A DNA stretch of 64,000 nt from Branchiostoma floridae (Eukaryota; Chordata; Leptocardii; Amphioxiformes; Branchiostomatidae), in contig NC_049996.1 of the NCBI RefSeq assembly GCF_000003815.2, positions 14,707,327 to 14,771,326 on the forward strand. The letters are read 5' to 3'. The position numbers were made by a program, and so were the translations under genes. The notes beneath the pieces are model-generated. The model saw only the letters and a program-made list of their open reading frames with translations, was not told the origin of the DNA and did not search any database. How positions within the stretch are numbered: position 1 is the first letter of the stretch; each line of letters starts with the position of its first letter. Positions 1 to 9,201 of this stretch are shown piece by piece.

Positions 1-64
1 TGAGTCTTGTTAGTATTGAGTCCCTGTATTTATCTAAGTTTGTTAAACGACTCCTTCTGTACAG

Positions 65-2446
65 GACCAAGGAGAGAAGGTTGACAGGATACAGGACCAT
101 GTAGAACAGGCTCATGGGAACGTGCAGTCTGGGGTCAAGGACTCGGGGAAGGTCAGTGACCTCTCTGTTACACTCACACTCACACTCACTACTTCTACTT
201 CTACTTCTACTTCTACTTCTACTTCTACACAGCTAGACAAAACCCCGCGTGGGGCATGACGTCTAGGACATACTCAGAGGCCTAACCCTTGTGTGGCCGG
301 TGGTGGTGGTGCTAGCCATCAACAACAAAAAGTGGTGCATGGAACAAACAAAAAATAAATAAACGAACAACGTGATACTGTACAATGCCACACTAGGTAT
401 AGGCTCCTACCCTTACAGCTGGGTGAAGCTGGGGTAGCCATAGTATTTGGCTACCCCAGCTTTGAAGCTGTCTGTGGTCTTAACACTATCCAGTTGTTAC
501 TTATCAACTCATTCATTCCTTTGCTGCAAAGCAGTATGGGTAAGCTTAAGGGGTGAAGTATGTCATCTCTGGTTACATTGTTGATTCTCTGACAAGCATA
601 GATTTCTGATTGACCTGGGTCACATGTGGCCAATATGGCTACTAGGTCACATATGGCCAAAATCTTCAACTGTGACCTGTCTGATAGTAATCTCCCATCA
701 GGAAGCCATAGAATGCTGTATTTGAACTTTAAAATTCTGTTTTTTTTTTGTTTTTTTGTAAATTCCGAAGACAGGTATAGCCTATTGTAGCCCAGTAGCC
801 CACACAACTGCTGACTTGTATATTCCGACAACTAAATAGCCCTCTAATCTGCATTTATTTAGCTATACTGAAACTTGCTTCTCATTACCTAAATTTCGAC
901 CTCTGACCTCCCGTAGAATGTTATTCACTTTCAAGCTTCGGTAGTATTTTATTTCGCATTACTCAAATACCATTGTATACAATGTAGTTATGTTATTTGT
1001 AGACTTATGCAATCAGCTTTGCTGCCTATAGGTCTGTGTAATGTACCGTCGCATTTTGAATAAATAAATAAAATAAATAAAATTTTGTTCAATGCCATAA
1101 CTTGAAAGGGGACACACACACACACACCTCATTTGCTTGCTTGACCTCCTCACAGTGCTCCTTTTGTTCCTAGAACGGCCCCCACCCCGTACAGTACATT
1201 TGCTTACGTTTTCTTTCAGGCTGCGAAGTACAAGGCGGCCATGTTCCCCGTGGCGGGCGCTCTGATTGGCGGGGTGATCGGCGGGCCGATCGGACTGGTG
1301 GCCGGGCTGAAGATTGGAGCGGGGGCGGCTGTGGGTGGAGGAATACTGGGTACGTACAACTACTATGTTATCAGCATGCTTAAAATTCCCCTGAAAATAA
1401 TTTCATCAGGTTAGTATAATATAGGATATACATGTTGGAGAATTCTTATACACAACCAGTTAGTACTCTCATATGGCGGTGAGAAGCTGAACTCCAGTCA
1501 GAAGCTCTGAGGAAGGTGTCTGAGAGACATTGAAATGTAAGCAAAGTAAGTACCAAGTAGTTGTGAAAAAGCATTCTTCCATATCCTACACTTTAGATGC
1601 ATTTGATTTTGTGGTAATTTAATTTTGCAGTAAGGAGAAAATAAAGTGTTTGTGGTGTTTTTGAGTTCTCAATAGCACTGTCGGAAACTACCTGCTAGCA
1701 ACTGGGCAAGTTTGCTGCAGATGGACAGAACAGTTGCCTCCAACACATCATAATACTATATAATTACTAAATGTACAGGATGTTTACTGACATGGGGGTG
1801 TAGTCTGCCATCTCTGATAACTGTGTAGGTTTTGAATAAAGAGACTCTTTTTACACAACCAAAACTTAATTTCCAACAATGTTTCGGTGACCGTCTGTCA
1901 CCTTCCTCAGGTCAATTCTAACACAGGTTCACATTATACCTTAGCAATATGTGACACTACTTACAGGTATCTGTATCTATAAAGCCGGTATAGCCGCCCT
2001 TCGGCGTAACACACCAGCTTCGCAGGCACGCGGTGAGGCAGCAGCTGGTTATATTACACTGAACGATCTGTCACACCTAACTTCTGCACATCTATCTGCA
2101 ATCGTTCTTTAAAATTATCCAGAGAAGATAATTGTGCTACTGTGCTTGGTGATAACAAGTTCCACTCTACGATAGTTCTGGGAAAATAGGTGCCGTCACA
2201 ATTGCAAGGTATTTACATATATACAGTGATTGATTGCGATTTTTACAATGTGTACAATGCAATTTTCCCGGATGTGCAGGTTTTGCTGGAGGTTCCATGT
2301 GGAAGAAACGACAGGCCAAACAGCTGGACATCGAGCTGGACAAAATGTCCGACCGACAGAGCCAGAGTTATCCCGACTTCAAGACCACGCCGAGTGGTGA
2401 CGTCACCAAGTCAGACACGGGATACCACAGGCGACCGTCCGCATAA
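65..2446 (+). CDS. STX17: Syntaxin-17, C-terminal three coding exons (5' part lies outside the window)
   Basis: STX17 is the SNARE that drives fusion of autophagosomes with lysosomes and is anchored by a C-terminal double membrane hairpin. Coding exons are 65-151, 1220-1349 and 2280-2446, each with AG/GT borders and matching phases (0, then 1). The first encodes the end of the SNARE helix (EKVDRIQDHVEQAHGNVQ). The second encodes the glycine-zipper hairpin (FPVAGALIGGVIGGPIGL, then AAVGGGILG), the family signature that inserts STX17 into autophagosomes. The third gives the short basic and polar tail (SMWKKRQAKQLDIELDKM) ending at TAA 2444-2446. The match to vertebrate STX17, from memory, is strong across the hairpin. 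Upstream exons are off the left edge. Intron 2 holds LINE debris and two hammerhead-like repeats. Confidence 0.93.
192..228. repeat. (CTTCTA)n-type microsatellite
   Basis: Six-base tandem repeat just inside the first STX17 intron of the window. Other simple repeats in this intron are a GGT run near 300, an AATAAA-rich run at 1057-1082 and a CA run near 1111. No function is implied. Confidence 0.85.
1960..2190 (-). mobile_element. 3' end of a non-LTR retrotransposon (LINE), minus strand
   Basis: Read on the minus strand, 2190 down to about 2060 encodes a typical C-terminus of a LINE reverse-transcriptase ORF (FPRTIVEWNLLSPSTVAQL, then LDNFKERLQI) ending in a stop. A 3' UTR follows and ends in TATAGATACAGATAC. 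The same 3' UTR recurs on the plus strand at about 35700-35760 inside ERP44, so this is a dispersed family. The copy is strongly 5'-truncated. It lies in STX17 intron 2 and was probably spliced out harmlessly. Confidence 0.75.
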
Positions 2447-2502
2447 CAACATCAATAACCAAAGTAGGCATTGTTAATATACTGTTCTTTTATCCTCAGT
2501 GT

Positions 2503-2814
2503 GGGGCTCGAAATACTATTTTTTTGCATACCTGCACTAGTACTGGTGCAGGTAACATTGAAAATTACCTGCACCTGACAAATTTACCTGCACCACTCTG
2601 AATTTAGGAAGCATGGATCATACTGAAATTTTTCAGGATTCATTGCTATTTTTTCTTTTATACTTCATAGGTGGTAACAGTTAATGCAGCAAATAACAAT
2701 CCACATACACCTACATCATATGACATTTATGTATACAACCAGTACATGGACCAGTGCAGGTTAGGTGCAGGTGGACACTAGAATATCTGCATCTGCAGGT
2801 GGTATTTGGAGCCC
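2503..2814. mobile_element. Non-autonomous inverted-repeat element (MITE-like)
   Basis: The left end starts GGGGCTCGAAATACTA and is followed by repeated CCTGCAC motifs. The right end is the imperfect reverse complement (GGTATTTGGAGCCC). No coding potential is seen between the ends. It lies right after the STX17 stop and may form part of its 3' region. Confidence 0.6.
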
Positions 2815-3200
2815 TGCTATTGTCATGTTTTTATGTGCCATTTCTTGTACTAAAGGGAAGAATATTTTTGTTTATATTCACTAGATATCTTTACCAGAAA
2901 TGGAGCTGAAGAATGGAGAGCAATCAGAGATGGCAGACTTCGCTCCAGATCCCTGGCCAATGCTGCTTTTCTTGACAAAGAAAGGAAGGAGATCTACATA
3001 TTTCAGCTTTCTGGCTATTACCAACTCTTGTACCTGTATTAATATTGTATGATCCTAAATGTTCTAATTAAAGCATCATTTATACTGGATACTACTACTA
3101 CTATTTAAAAGAAATGTGAGTAACAAAATTTTGCAAAATGTATTGTATAAAATGGCAGGCATATGTGCCTCTACCATGCAATATTCTTTATATGTATTTG

Positions 3201-3390
3201 GAGTGGGGTCCCGTGGCGCGATCGGCAGCACATTGGGCTCAGGCCCAAGAGGTCCTGAGTTCTAATCCAGCTGCCGCGTCACTGATCTTGTGCCCTTGGG
3301 AAAGGCACTTTACACGACTTTCCTCAGTTTACTCAAGTGTAAATGAGTACCTAGCTGCGGCTAGTGGCAGTGACAGGCCTTTATGGCAGT
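3201..3390 (+). mobile_element. tRNA-derived SINE
   Basis: It has a tRNA-like head with an A-box-like GTGGCGCGATCGG near 3213 and a B-box-like GAGTTCTAATCC at 3257-3268. A body follows with the phrase TTGGGAAAGGCACTTTACACGACTTT split across 3297-3322, which recurs in other SINEs here (minus strand 55806-56050 and 62300-62495; plus strand near 36780). Not a functional tRNA: the cloverleaf does not close. Confidence 0.65.
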
Positions 3391-3952
3391 GGTAGGCCTT
3401 AGGGGCATGTTGGGGCATGACGCACCCGCCATGACACACAAGTCAGGGGTAGGAGGAACCCCTTGCATCCATGGTCGGAAGTCCTCCTAGGAGTCGGAAA
3501 CTCCAAATAAAAAACCTGCATCTGCTGGGGCCGTCTTACGTGGCAAACAGTTCTGTCCCTGTAGGACTTTGTGCGCCAGTAGACGAGAGGGTGGAGAAGG
3601 GAGTGCACACCCCCCCTTCACCTTAAAAAGTCACGTGCAGGTCAGGCAGAATGGTCGTCTAATCAACCTTGTCTGCCAACCATTGATCTTCGGATACGAA
3701 GAAACAGCCATCACAATGTATTTGCAGTGTACATGGCTTATGTGTGCCATACTATTGTGTTACACTGTAAATAGGCAACAATTATGGGCCATGACAATGG
3801 AAGTACATAGCTAAAAAGAATCCAGTTAAGTTTTACGTTTAAGAGAATGTTCAGAAAAACATTTGAATGGACATTTGGGCTTCATGTGTCAGCTAGGTGG
3901 ATGATAGGAAATACTTGTGATTTATTTCACAAAGTCCAAATCTTCCAAAGTA

Positions 3953-4436
3953 CAGTCAAACCTGCCCAAGACGACCATCCGGGGGACCGGAAAAAAACGG
4001 TCGATTTGGACAGGTGGTCGCTGAGAAGAGTATCGACTCCAAACATGCCCGATGTAAAGTATAAAAGGTTGCCGTTGTGTTTAATGGCAAATAGCAAGCA
4101 CACTGCACACACGCAAAGAAGCGAGGTCTTTAATGTCAAATACAACACGCACACTGTAAACTGTAGATTTAACCCCAAAATCCGACGCAAACTGGCCGAT
4201 TTCGGCACAAAATCGCGCTAATTATCATCAAAAATCGATGAAAACCTCAATCTTGAAAATGATGCGGTCGGTATAGGTCCCAATTTGGGCCGGTCGCAGT
4301 CGCGTTGGCCAGGTGGTCGTTGAGAAAAGGTCGCTTAATGCTTACGTCAATGGGAAAAAAATCGGGACCGAGAAAAAGCGGTCGAAATGGCCAGGTGGTC
4401 GCTGAGAAGAGGTGGTCGCTCGGGCAGGTTTGACTG
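3953..4436. mobile_element. MITE with pogo/Tigger-like ends, copy 1
   Basis: 484 bp bounded by CAGTCAAACCTGCCC and its inverted complement GGGCAGGTTTGACTG, flanked on both sides by TA (3951-3952 and 4437-4438), the target duplication of Tc1/mariner-pogo transposons. There is no transposase, so it is non-autonomous. A second copy in the opposite orientation lies at 5261-5734. Confidence 0.8.
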
Positions 4437-5260
4437 TACTAAGTATTGTGGAACCATGTGAAATTTAGGGTATGCAAACTGTATGTTGTTGCATTGAAGG
4501 AGTCTCCAATCTTTTGTAAACATTTGAATTGTTGTATGAAATATCATTGAGGAAATGATATTCTTGGTACATAACGTTATGTGTACTTAAATTTCTTATG
4601 GTGAAATGTACAATGTACATTGGAAGTTATTCAAGAGCAAGACTTGTTAATGTGTGACTCTGTAGTATAGGGGTAGCATTACAGTTGAAATTGCAATAAG
4701 ATATTTTCTTATCGATTATGCAGTAGAGCTTCATTTGCATAATTGATTTGTAATTAAATTTCTATCAAGCTCAAGTAACTTGTATTGTATGGGCCGACTG
4801 CTCTCTCTTCGCAGCCACGGGCTGAATTGCGAGGAGCTTACAATAGGCGGGGCTAAGTCGCAACGGTCTGAAATGGCAGCCTGTATACAGCGCCTGATGA
4901 CCTCAATACGACAGTAATTGCCCCAGGTGTGGCCAGGGATTGTAGGTTATTAACCACTCACACCGCACCATTGCACGTGTGGTGGGTTCTTTAACGTGCC
5001 TGGGGTATGGCTCTCCCCAGACACGGGACCGCCATTTTGGACTCATGGACTGCCAACACGTTTCACAGAAGGGAAACACTGTTCTTGCTTTTTTCTTCCT
5101 CTCTTCTGCTTCACAGAAAAATAAGTTCAATCACCTGGACCAGACGGCTGTCACCATGGTTACTAGTAAAGTAACAGACACCCTGTGGTGTTCGATTACA
5201 TGGTGTAGCAAGTTATGTAGCAAGTGGCAGGACAGGGTTGAAGGGGGTGGTCATCATGTA

Positions 5261-5734
5261 CAGTCAAACCTGCCCGAGCGACCACCTCTTCTCAGCGCCC
5301 ACCTGGCCATTTCGACCGCTTTTTCTCGGTCCCGATTTATTTTCCCATTGACGTAAGCATTAAGCGACCTTTTCTCAACGACCACCTGGCCAACGCGACC
5401 GCGACCGGCCCAAATTGGGACCCATAACGACCGCATCATTTTCAAAATCGATTTTTTATGATAACTAGCGCGATTTTGTGCCGAAATCAGCCAATTTGCG
5501 TCGGATTTTGGGGTTAAATTTACAGTTTACAGTGTGCGTGTTGTATTTGACATTAAAGACCTCGCTTCTTTGTGTGCGTGCAGTGTGCTTGCTATTTGGC
5601 ATTAAACACAACGGAAACCATTTATACTTTGCATCGGGCATGTTTTGAGTCGATACTCTTCTCAGCGACCACCTGTCCAAATCGACCACTTTTTTTCTGG
5701 TCCCCCGTGTGGTCGTCTTGGGCAGGTTTGACTG
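5261..5734. mobile_element. MITE with pogo/Tigger-like ends, copy 2 (inverted relative to copy 1)
   Basis: Begins CAGTCAAACCTGCCCGAGCG and ends GGGCAGGTTTGACTG, flanked by TA (5259-5260 and 5735-5736). Its interior matches the reverse complement of 3953-4436 nearly throughout. Together the two copies could pair into a long hairpin if co-transcribed. Confidence 0.8.
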
Positions 5735-5765
5735 TATATTGTAACAGTGGGGGTTCAAGTAGCGC

Positions 5766-5880
5766 TAACTGACCATGCCAAACGCCTGTCAGGCTTTTGG
5801 GTCAGTCAGTTACGCTGCTAGTGTTGTGATCCTGAGGACCCGGGTTCGATTCGCGGGTCGGTCAGGATATTTGTATATAT
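5766..5880 (+). mobile_element. tRNA-like SINE head
   Basis: Contains an excellent B-box-like sequence, GGTTCGATTCG at 5843-5853, after a GTTACGCTGCTAGTGTTG segment. No complete tRNA fold is apparent. It is likely a short SINE or tRNA pseudogene. Confidence 0.45.
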
Positions 5881-6705
5881 TGTTTATTTTCTGTTCTACT
5901 CGCCCCATGCGTTTCATTGGCGCCCGATGTGGGGCTCGAACTCGCCCCATGCGTTTCAATATGAATGTGTTTATATAAGGGAACTATCATATAAATTTAG
6001 ATCATGTGAAGGAAAATATTGTGTATTTGCTTGCAAATCATATTGTTGAATTGTGCATAATTTCAAGTGACAGTTTCAGATTTTTGACCTTTTAATCAAA
6101 ATCATGTTTACTATATGGCCATGGTAAAATCCTACTTGATATCAGCCCTACAGCGTCGACTGTGGCCAAACAGTTCTATACGAGAATGACAGTCTATGCC
6201 ACATAGGGCACATCTGTAAGCTGTCACGAGAGAATTGGGATGCGCACAATTAATCAACATAACCAGACAGATTGACTCAAAAGACGTCACGTTTCTATGA
6301 CAACGAGTGCAGCCGAGATCCTAAAACGGAAATCATGTTCAGGCAGAAGCGCAAGTCACAGGACCACCATCAAGGTAAAGGGTGAGGTATCAAGAGCTAC
6401 CTTAGCAGACGGAATTGCACTTCAGGGTTCCCACCCGTTTCTGCCTTGTTCCTTGCTCCGACTAGAGCTACACACGATCGTACAGCTTTGTCAAGACACT
6501 CCACAAGGCGCGGAACATCACTAGCAACCACCAGTCAAGGTAAAGTGGTCGTACCTCAGACTGAGGACGAAACTAAACCGCTTTTTCGCTGACTAGCAAC
6601 TTCGACTCACGTGTCGTGTCCATCACCGGACACACTGTCATACCTTCGTTGACTTTCACATCCGCCGATAATTCTGTACAATCTAGCTTCTTCTTCGTGT
6701 CATCA

Positions 6706-6963
6706 CTACAATTTTCTGATCCGGTACTCCGCACACTCCCTTCCTCTGGGGTTCAAAGCTTCCAAATCTTCCCTGGTGCATGGTTCGGACAGGAGGGGGC
6801 AGACAAGAAGGTGTTTCATAGTCTGCTCCTGTCCGCAGTCACAGGCAGTCTGTCCATCTGGACTGAGACCCCACTTTGCCATAAGGGTCTTGCATCTACC
6901 TGTGCCTGTTCTAAGGCGGTTGAGACTGAAGCGTACTCCGGTTTCTTTCTTCTGAAAATACAC
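6706..6963 (-). mobile_element. LINE ORF fragment (C-terminal Cys/His motif), minus strand
   Basis: The minus strand is open for about 85 codons and reads like the tail of a non-LTR retrotransposon ORF2: FSLNRLRTGTGRC, then a CDCGQEQTMKHLLVCPL motif of the C-x-C-xn-H-x4-C type typical of such tails. It ends three bases before the start codon of the LRR-Ig gene and runs antisense to it, so the promoter or 5' leader of that gene must lie in or near it. It is 5'-truncated. Confidence 0.7.
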
Positions 6964-6966
6964 AAG

Positions 6967-9201
6967 ATGTCGACCTCGATGTCTATCAAACTAATCATAC
7001 TTGTATTGTTTCGTACGTGGGAAGTTGCAGCGCAAAACACCACCTGCCCAAAACCCTTTGAATGTTCCAAAGAGCACACCTCATGTCTGAGTTACTACAA
7101 CCGGGGGAATCTTCATTCTATCCCGTCGCCACTACCGTTGACTTTGACAAGACTTAATATACAGTATCAAAACATCACCATCATCAAGGTGGGGGATTTC
7201 CCTTTCCTGAAGTCTCTGGGGAGCCTGCGTTTGCTAGACTCTGGAGTTGCCAGCATTCAACCAGAGTCGTTTGCAGGCTTGCCGTGTTTATTAGAACTAA
7301 ATCTAGGAGGTAACAATATCAGGAAACTGGGGCCAGATACGTTTAAGGGACTGACAAAGCTGAACGTTTTGTACTTGACCAAAAACAAGATATATTTTGT
7401 TGATAAAGTAGCGTTTCTAGGGATACCTCAGTTGAAATTATTGGGTTTGAATAACAACTGTCTTTTTGGCATTCCACAAAGTATTACATTGATCAAATCA
7501 CTTGGACATTTGAATTTTCTAAACAATATCAAAACTTCTCCTTTGCTTGTAGAAGACCTGAAACGTCTATCTGTCTTGAACATGGGTATAAACAAGATAG
7601 GGTGTGATTGTAGAGAGCGGGAAGCCAAGAAATGGCTTCTTGAATCTCCACACACACTACGATGGCGTGTCATATGCATTGATGAAGTTACTAGCCAGAT
7701 GAAGCCACTGAAAGATATTCCATGGTCAGATCTGACATGTTCAGCACCTGAAGTGTCTGTTCTATTAGACAGTCCAGGTATGAATGTAGCAGAGAACATT
7801 TCAGTCATTTGCCAGACAAACTGCGAAGAAAGTCTCACATTCTCGTGGATACTACCCAGTGGCGAGCACAGGTCTTCAGATTACCGGTATTCCACAAACT
7901 ACACTCGTGTGAGAACGATGTCGTGTGAAAGGTCGGGTGTGGAAATATCAGAGACCAAGAGAATGTGCCACTCAGTGTTGAACATCCCTGTAGCTGACAA
8001 CACCACAGCAGGCAACTACACTTGCAGGGTGGCGACGAACTATACGGAATCCGCGACAGCATCGGTGATACTGACAATCAGCAATGCTACAAGGCTGCTA
8101 GACACCGTGGCTACCACAGGACTCGGAAATATTAACAGAAGTACTGCTAAAACAACGACAGTCATGTACCTGGTAACCTTCTTCTGTTGTGGCGTTATGT
8201 CTGGATTAACCATTTGTGTCATAAAAAGGGGATCGGTATCTAATGAAGATGGTGGACAAGGCAACACTGTGGAAGGACACTACGAAAACGACGACCAGTT
8301 TTCAGACGGAAATGACAATGCAAACAGACACTATGAAAACGACGATCAGCATCCTGACCCAAACAATGATGCAAACAGGCACTACGAAAACGACGACCAG
8401 TTTCCGGACTCAAATAATGATACAAACAGACACTACGAGAACGACGACCAGTTTTCAGACGGAAATGACGATGCAAACAGACACTATGAAAACGACGACC
8501 AGTTTTCTGACTCAAATAATGATACAAACAGACACTACGAGAACGACGACCAGTTTTCAGACGGAAATGACGATGCAAACAGACACTATGAAAACGACGA
8601 CCAGTTTTCTGACTCAGATAATGATACAAACAGACACTACGAGAACGACGACCAGTTTTCAGACGGATGTGATGATGCAAACAGACACTATGAAAACGAC
8701 GACCAGTTTTCTGACTCAAATAATGATACAAACAAACACTACGAGAACGACGACCAGTTTTCAGACGGAAATGATGCAACCAGACACTATGAAAACGACG
8801 ACCTGTTTTCTGACTCAAATAACGACACAAACGGACACTACGAAAACAACGATCAGTTTCAGGAGTCAAACAATGATTCAAACAAACACTACGAAAACAA
8901 AGACGGAAATGGAGATTCGCAAAGACACTATGAAAACGACGATCAATTTCCGGACACAAACAAAGTTACCGTCAGGCACTACGAGAATGATGACCAATTT
9001 TCGTCTGAAATCGGAGCCACGGTGAGGTCCGAAGAAAACGGCGACCAGTTTTCGGACGAAGAGGGGACATTGGAAGGTCACTATGGCAATGAAATCGGTG
9101 CAGAATCTTCCTTTAAGGCAAGTCCCCGGTATGAGGCACCTGTTGCAGTACAAGAAATGACATCAGGCTTGTACAACACTGACAGTCGTGAGGAACAGTA
9201 A
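6967..9201 (+). CDS. LRR-Ig transmembrane receptor with a tandem-repeat cytoplasmic tail
   Basis: Single-exon gene encoding 744 aa, a predicted cell-surface recognition receptor of the LRRIG type known to be expanded in amphioxus. Domains by residue: signal peptide 1-23 (SIKLIILVLF core); LRRNT cysteines near 27-42; about six leucine-rich repeats 55-211 (for example LLELNLGGNNIRKL); LRRCT 211-258 (GCDCREREAKKWLLES); one Ig domain about 259-373 with C..W..YTCRV; many N-glycosylation sequons; transmembrane segment about 398-420 (YLVTFFCCGVMSGLTICV); long acidic cytoplasmic tail 421-744 built of repeats. I start at ATG 6967, not at the ATG 351 bases upstream in the same frame: 6967 is followed by a signal peptide, and the upstream stretch is antisense LINE sequence. 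No introns are visible. Ligand unknown. Confidence 0.85.
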   Translation: MSTSMSIKLIILVLFRTWEVAAQNTTCPKPFECSKEHTSCLSYYNRGNLHSIPSPLPLTLTRLNIQYQNITIIKVGDFPFLKSLGSLRLLDSGVASIQPESFAGLPCLLELNLGGNNIRKLGPDTFKGLTKLNVLYLTKNKIYFVDKVAFLGIPQLKLLGLNNNCLFGIPQSITLIKSLGHLNFLNNIKTSPLLVEDLKRLSVLNMGINKIGCDCREREAKKWLLESPHTLRWRVICIDEVTSQMKPLKDIPWSDLTCSAPEVSVLLDSPGMNVAENISVICQTNCEESLTFSWILPSGEHRSSDYRYSTNYTRVRTMSCERSGVEISETKRMCHSVLNIPVADNTTAGNYTCRVATNYTESATASVILTISNATRLLDTVATTGLGNINRSTAKTTTVMYLVTFFCCGVMSGLTICVIKRGSVSNEDGGQGNTVEGHYENDDQFSDGNDNANRHYENDDQHPDPNNDANRHYENDDQFPDSNNDTNRHYENDDQFSDGNDDANRHYENDDQFSDSNNDTNRHYENDDQFSDGNDDANRHYENDDQFSDSDNDTNRHYENDDQFSDGCDDANRHYENDDQFSDSNNDTNKHYENDDQFSDGNDATRHYENDDLFSDSNNDTNGHYENNDQFQESNNDSNKHYENKDGNGDSQRHYENDDQFPDTNKVTVRHYENDDQFSSEIGATVRSEENGDQFSDEEGTLEGHYGNEIGAESSFKASPRYEAPVAVQEMTSGLYNTDSREEQ
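8275..9090 (+). repeat. Coding tandem repeat: about 51-bp units encoding HYENDDQF-type motifs
   Basis: About 16 units of roughly 17 codons (consensus RHYENDDQFSDSNNDTN). Fifteen retain HYEN, and the last ones drift (RSEENGDQF, GHYGNEIG). Most units alternate between two versions, ...SDGNDDAN and ...SDSNNDTN, giving a 102-bp higher-order period that suggests expansion in pairs. It sits wholly in the cytoplasmic tail of the LRR-Ig receptor. Each unit carries a Y-E-N motif matching the pY-x-N consensus of GRB2-type SH2 domains. Confidence 0.95.

Larger units (their letters stand above)
2815..6966. other. Intergenic spacer between STX17 and the LRR-Ig gene, filled with repeats
   Basis: No host gene recognised. 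2880-3080 reads like the 3' end of a LINE (an open stretch ending YYQLLYLY-stop, then a TACTAC-rich tail). 3201-3390 is a tRNA-derived SINE. 3953-4436 and 5261-5734 are two inverted copies of one TA-flanked MITE. 4794-5040 is a repeat that recurs at 53762-53850. 5766-5880 is another tRNA-like element. 6706-6963 is a minus-strand LINE fragment. About 5980-6700 shows nothing I can name. Confidence 0.6.

Noticed and set aside
3847-4221. A 124-codon gene on the plus strand
   Set aside because: It lies mostly within a MITE; the second copy of the same MITE has a similar frame, so it is a by-product of the repeat.
5766-5880. A functional tRNA gene
   Set aside because: A good B box is present, but no cloverleaf closes and there is no clear anticodon arm; more likely SINE-derived.
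6616-6966. An N-terminal extension of the LRR-Ig protein starting at 6616
   Set aside because: It is antisense to a LINE fragment, has no secretory character, and the signal peptide starts only at 6967.
8240-9025. Long open frames on the minus strand and in a second plus frame across the receptor repeat array
   Set aside because: The repeat unit is a multiple of three bases, so stop-free frames recur in every unit. They are shadows of the HYEN-coding frame.
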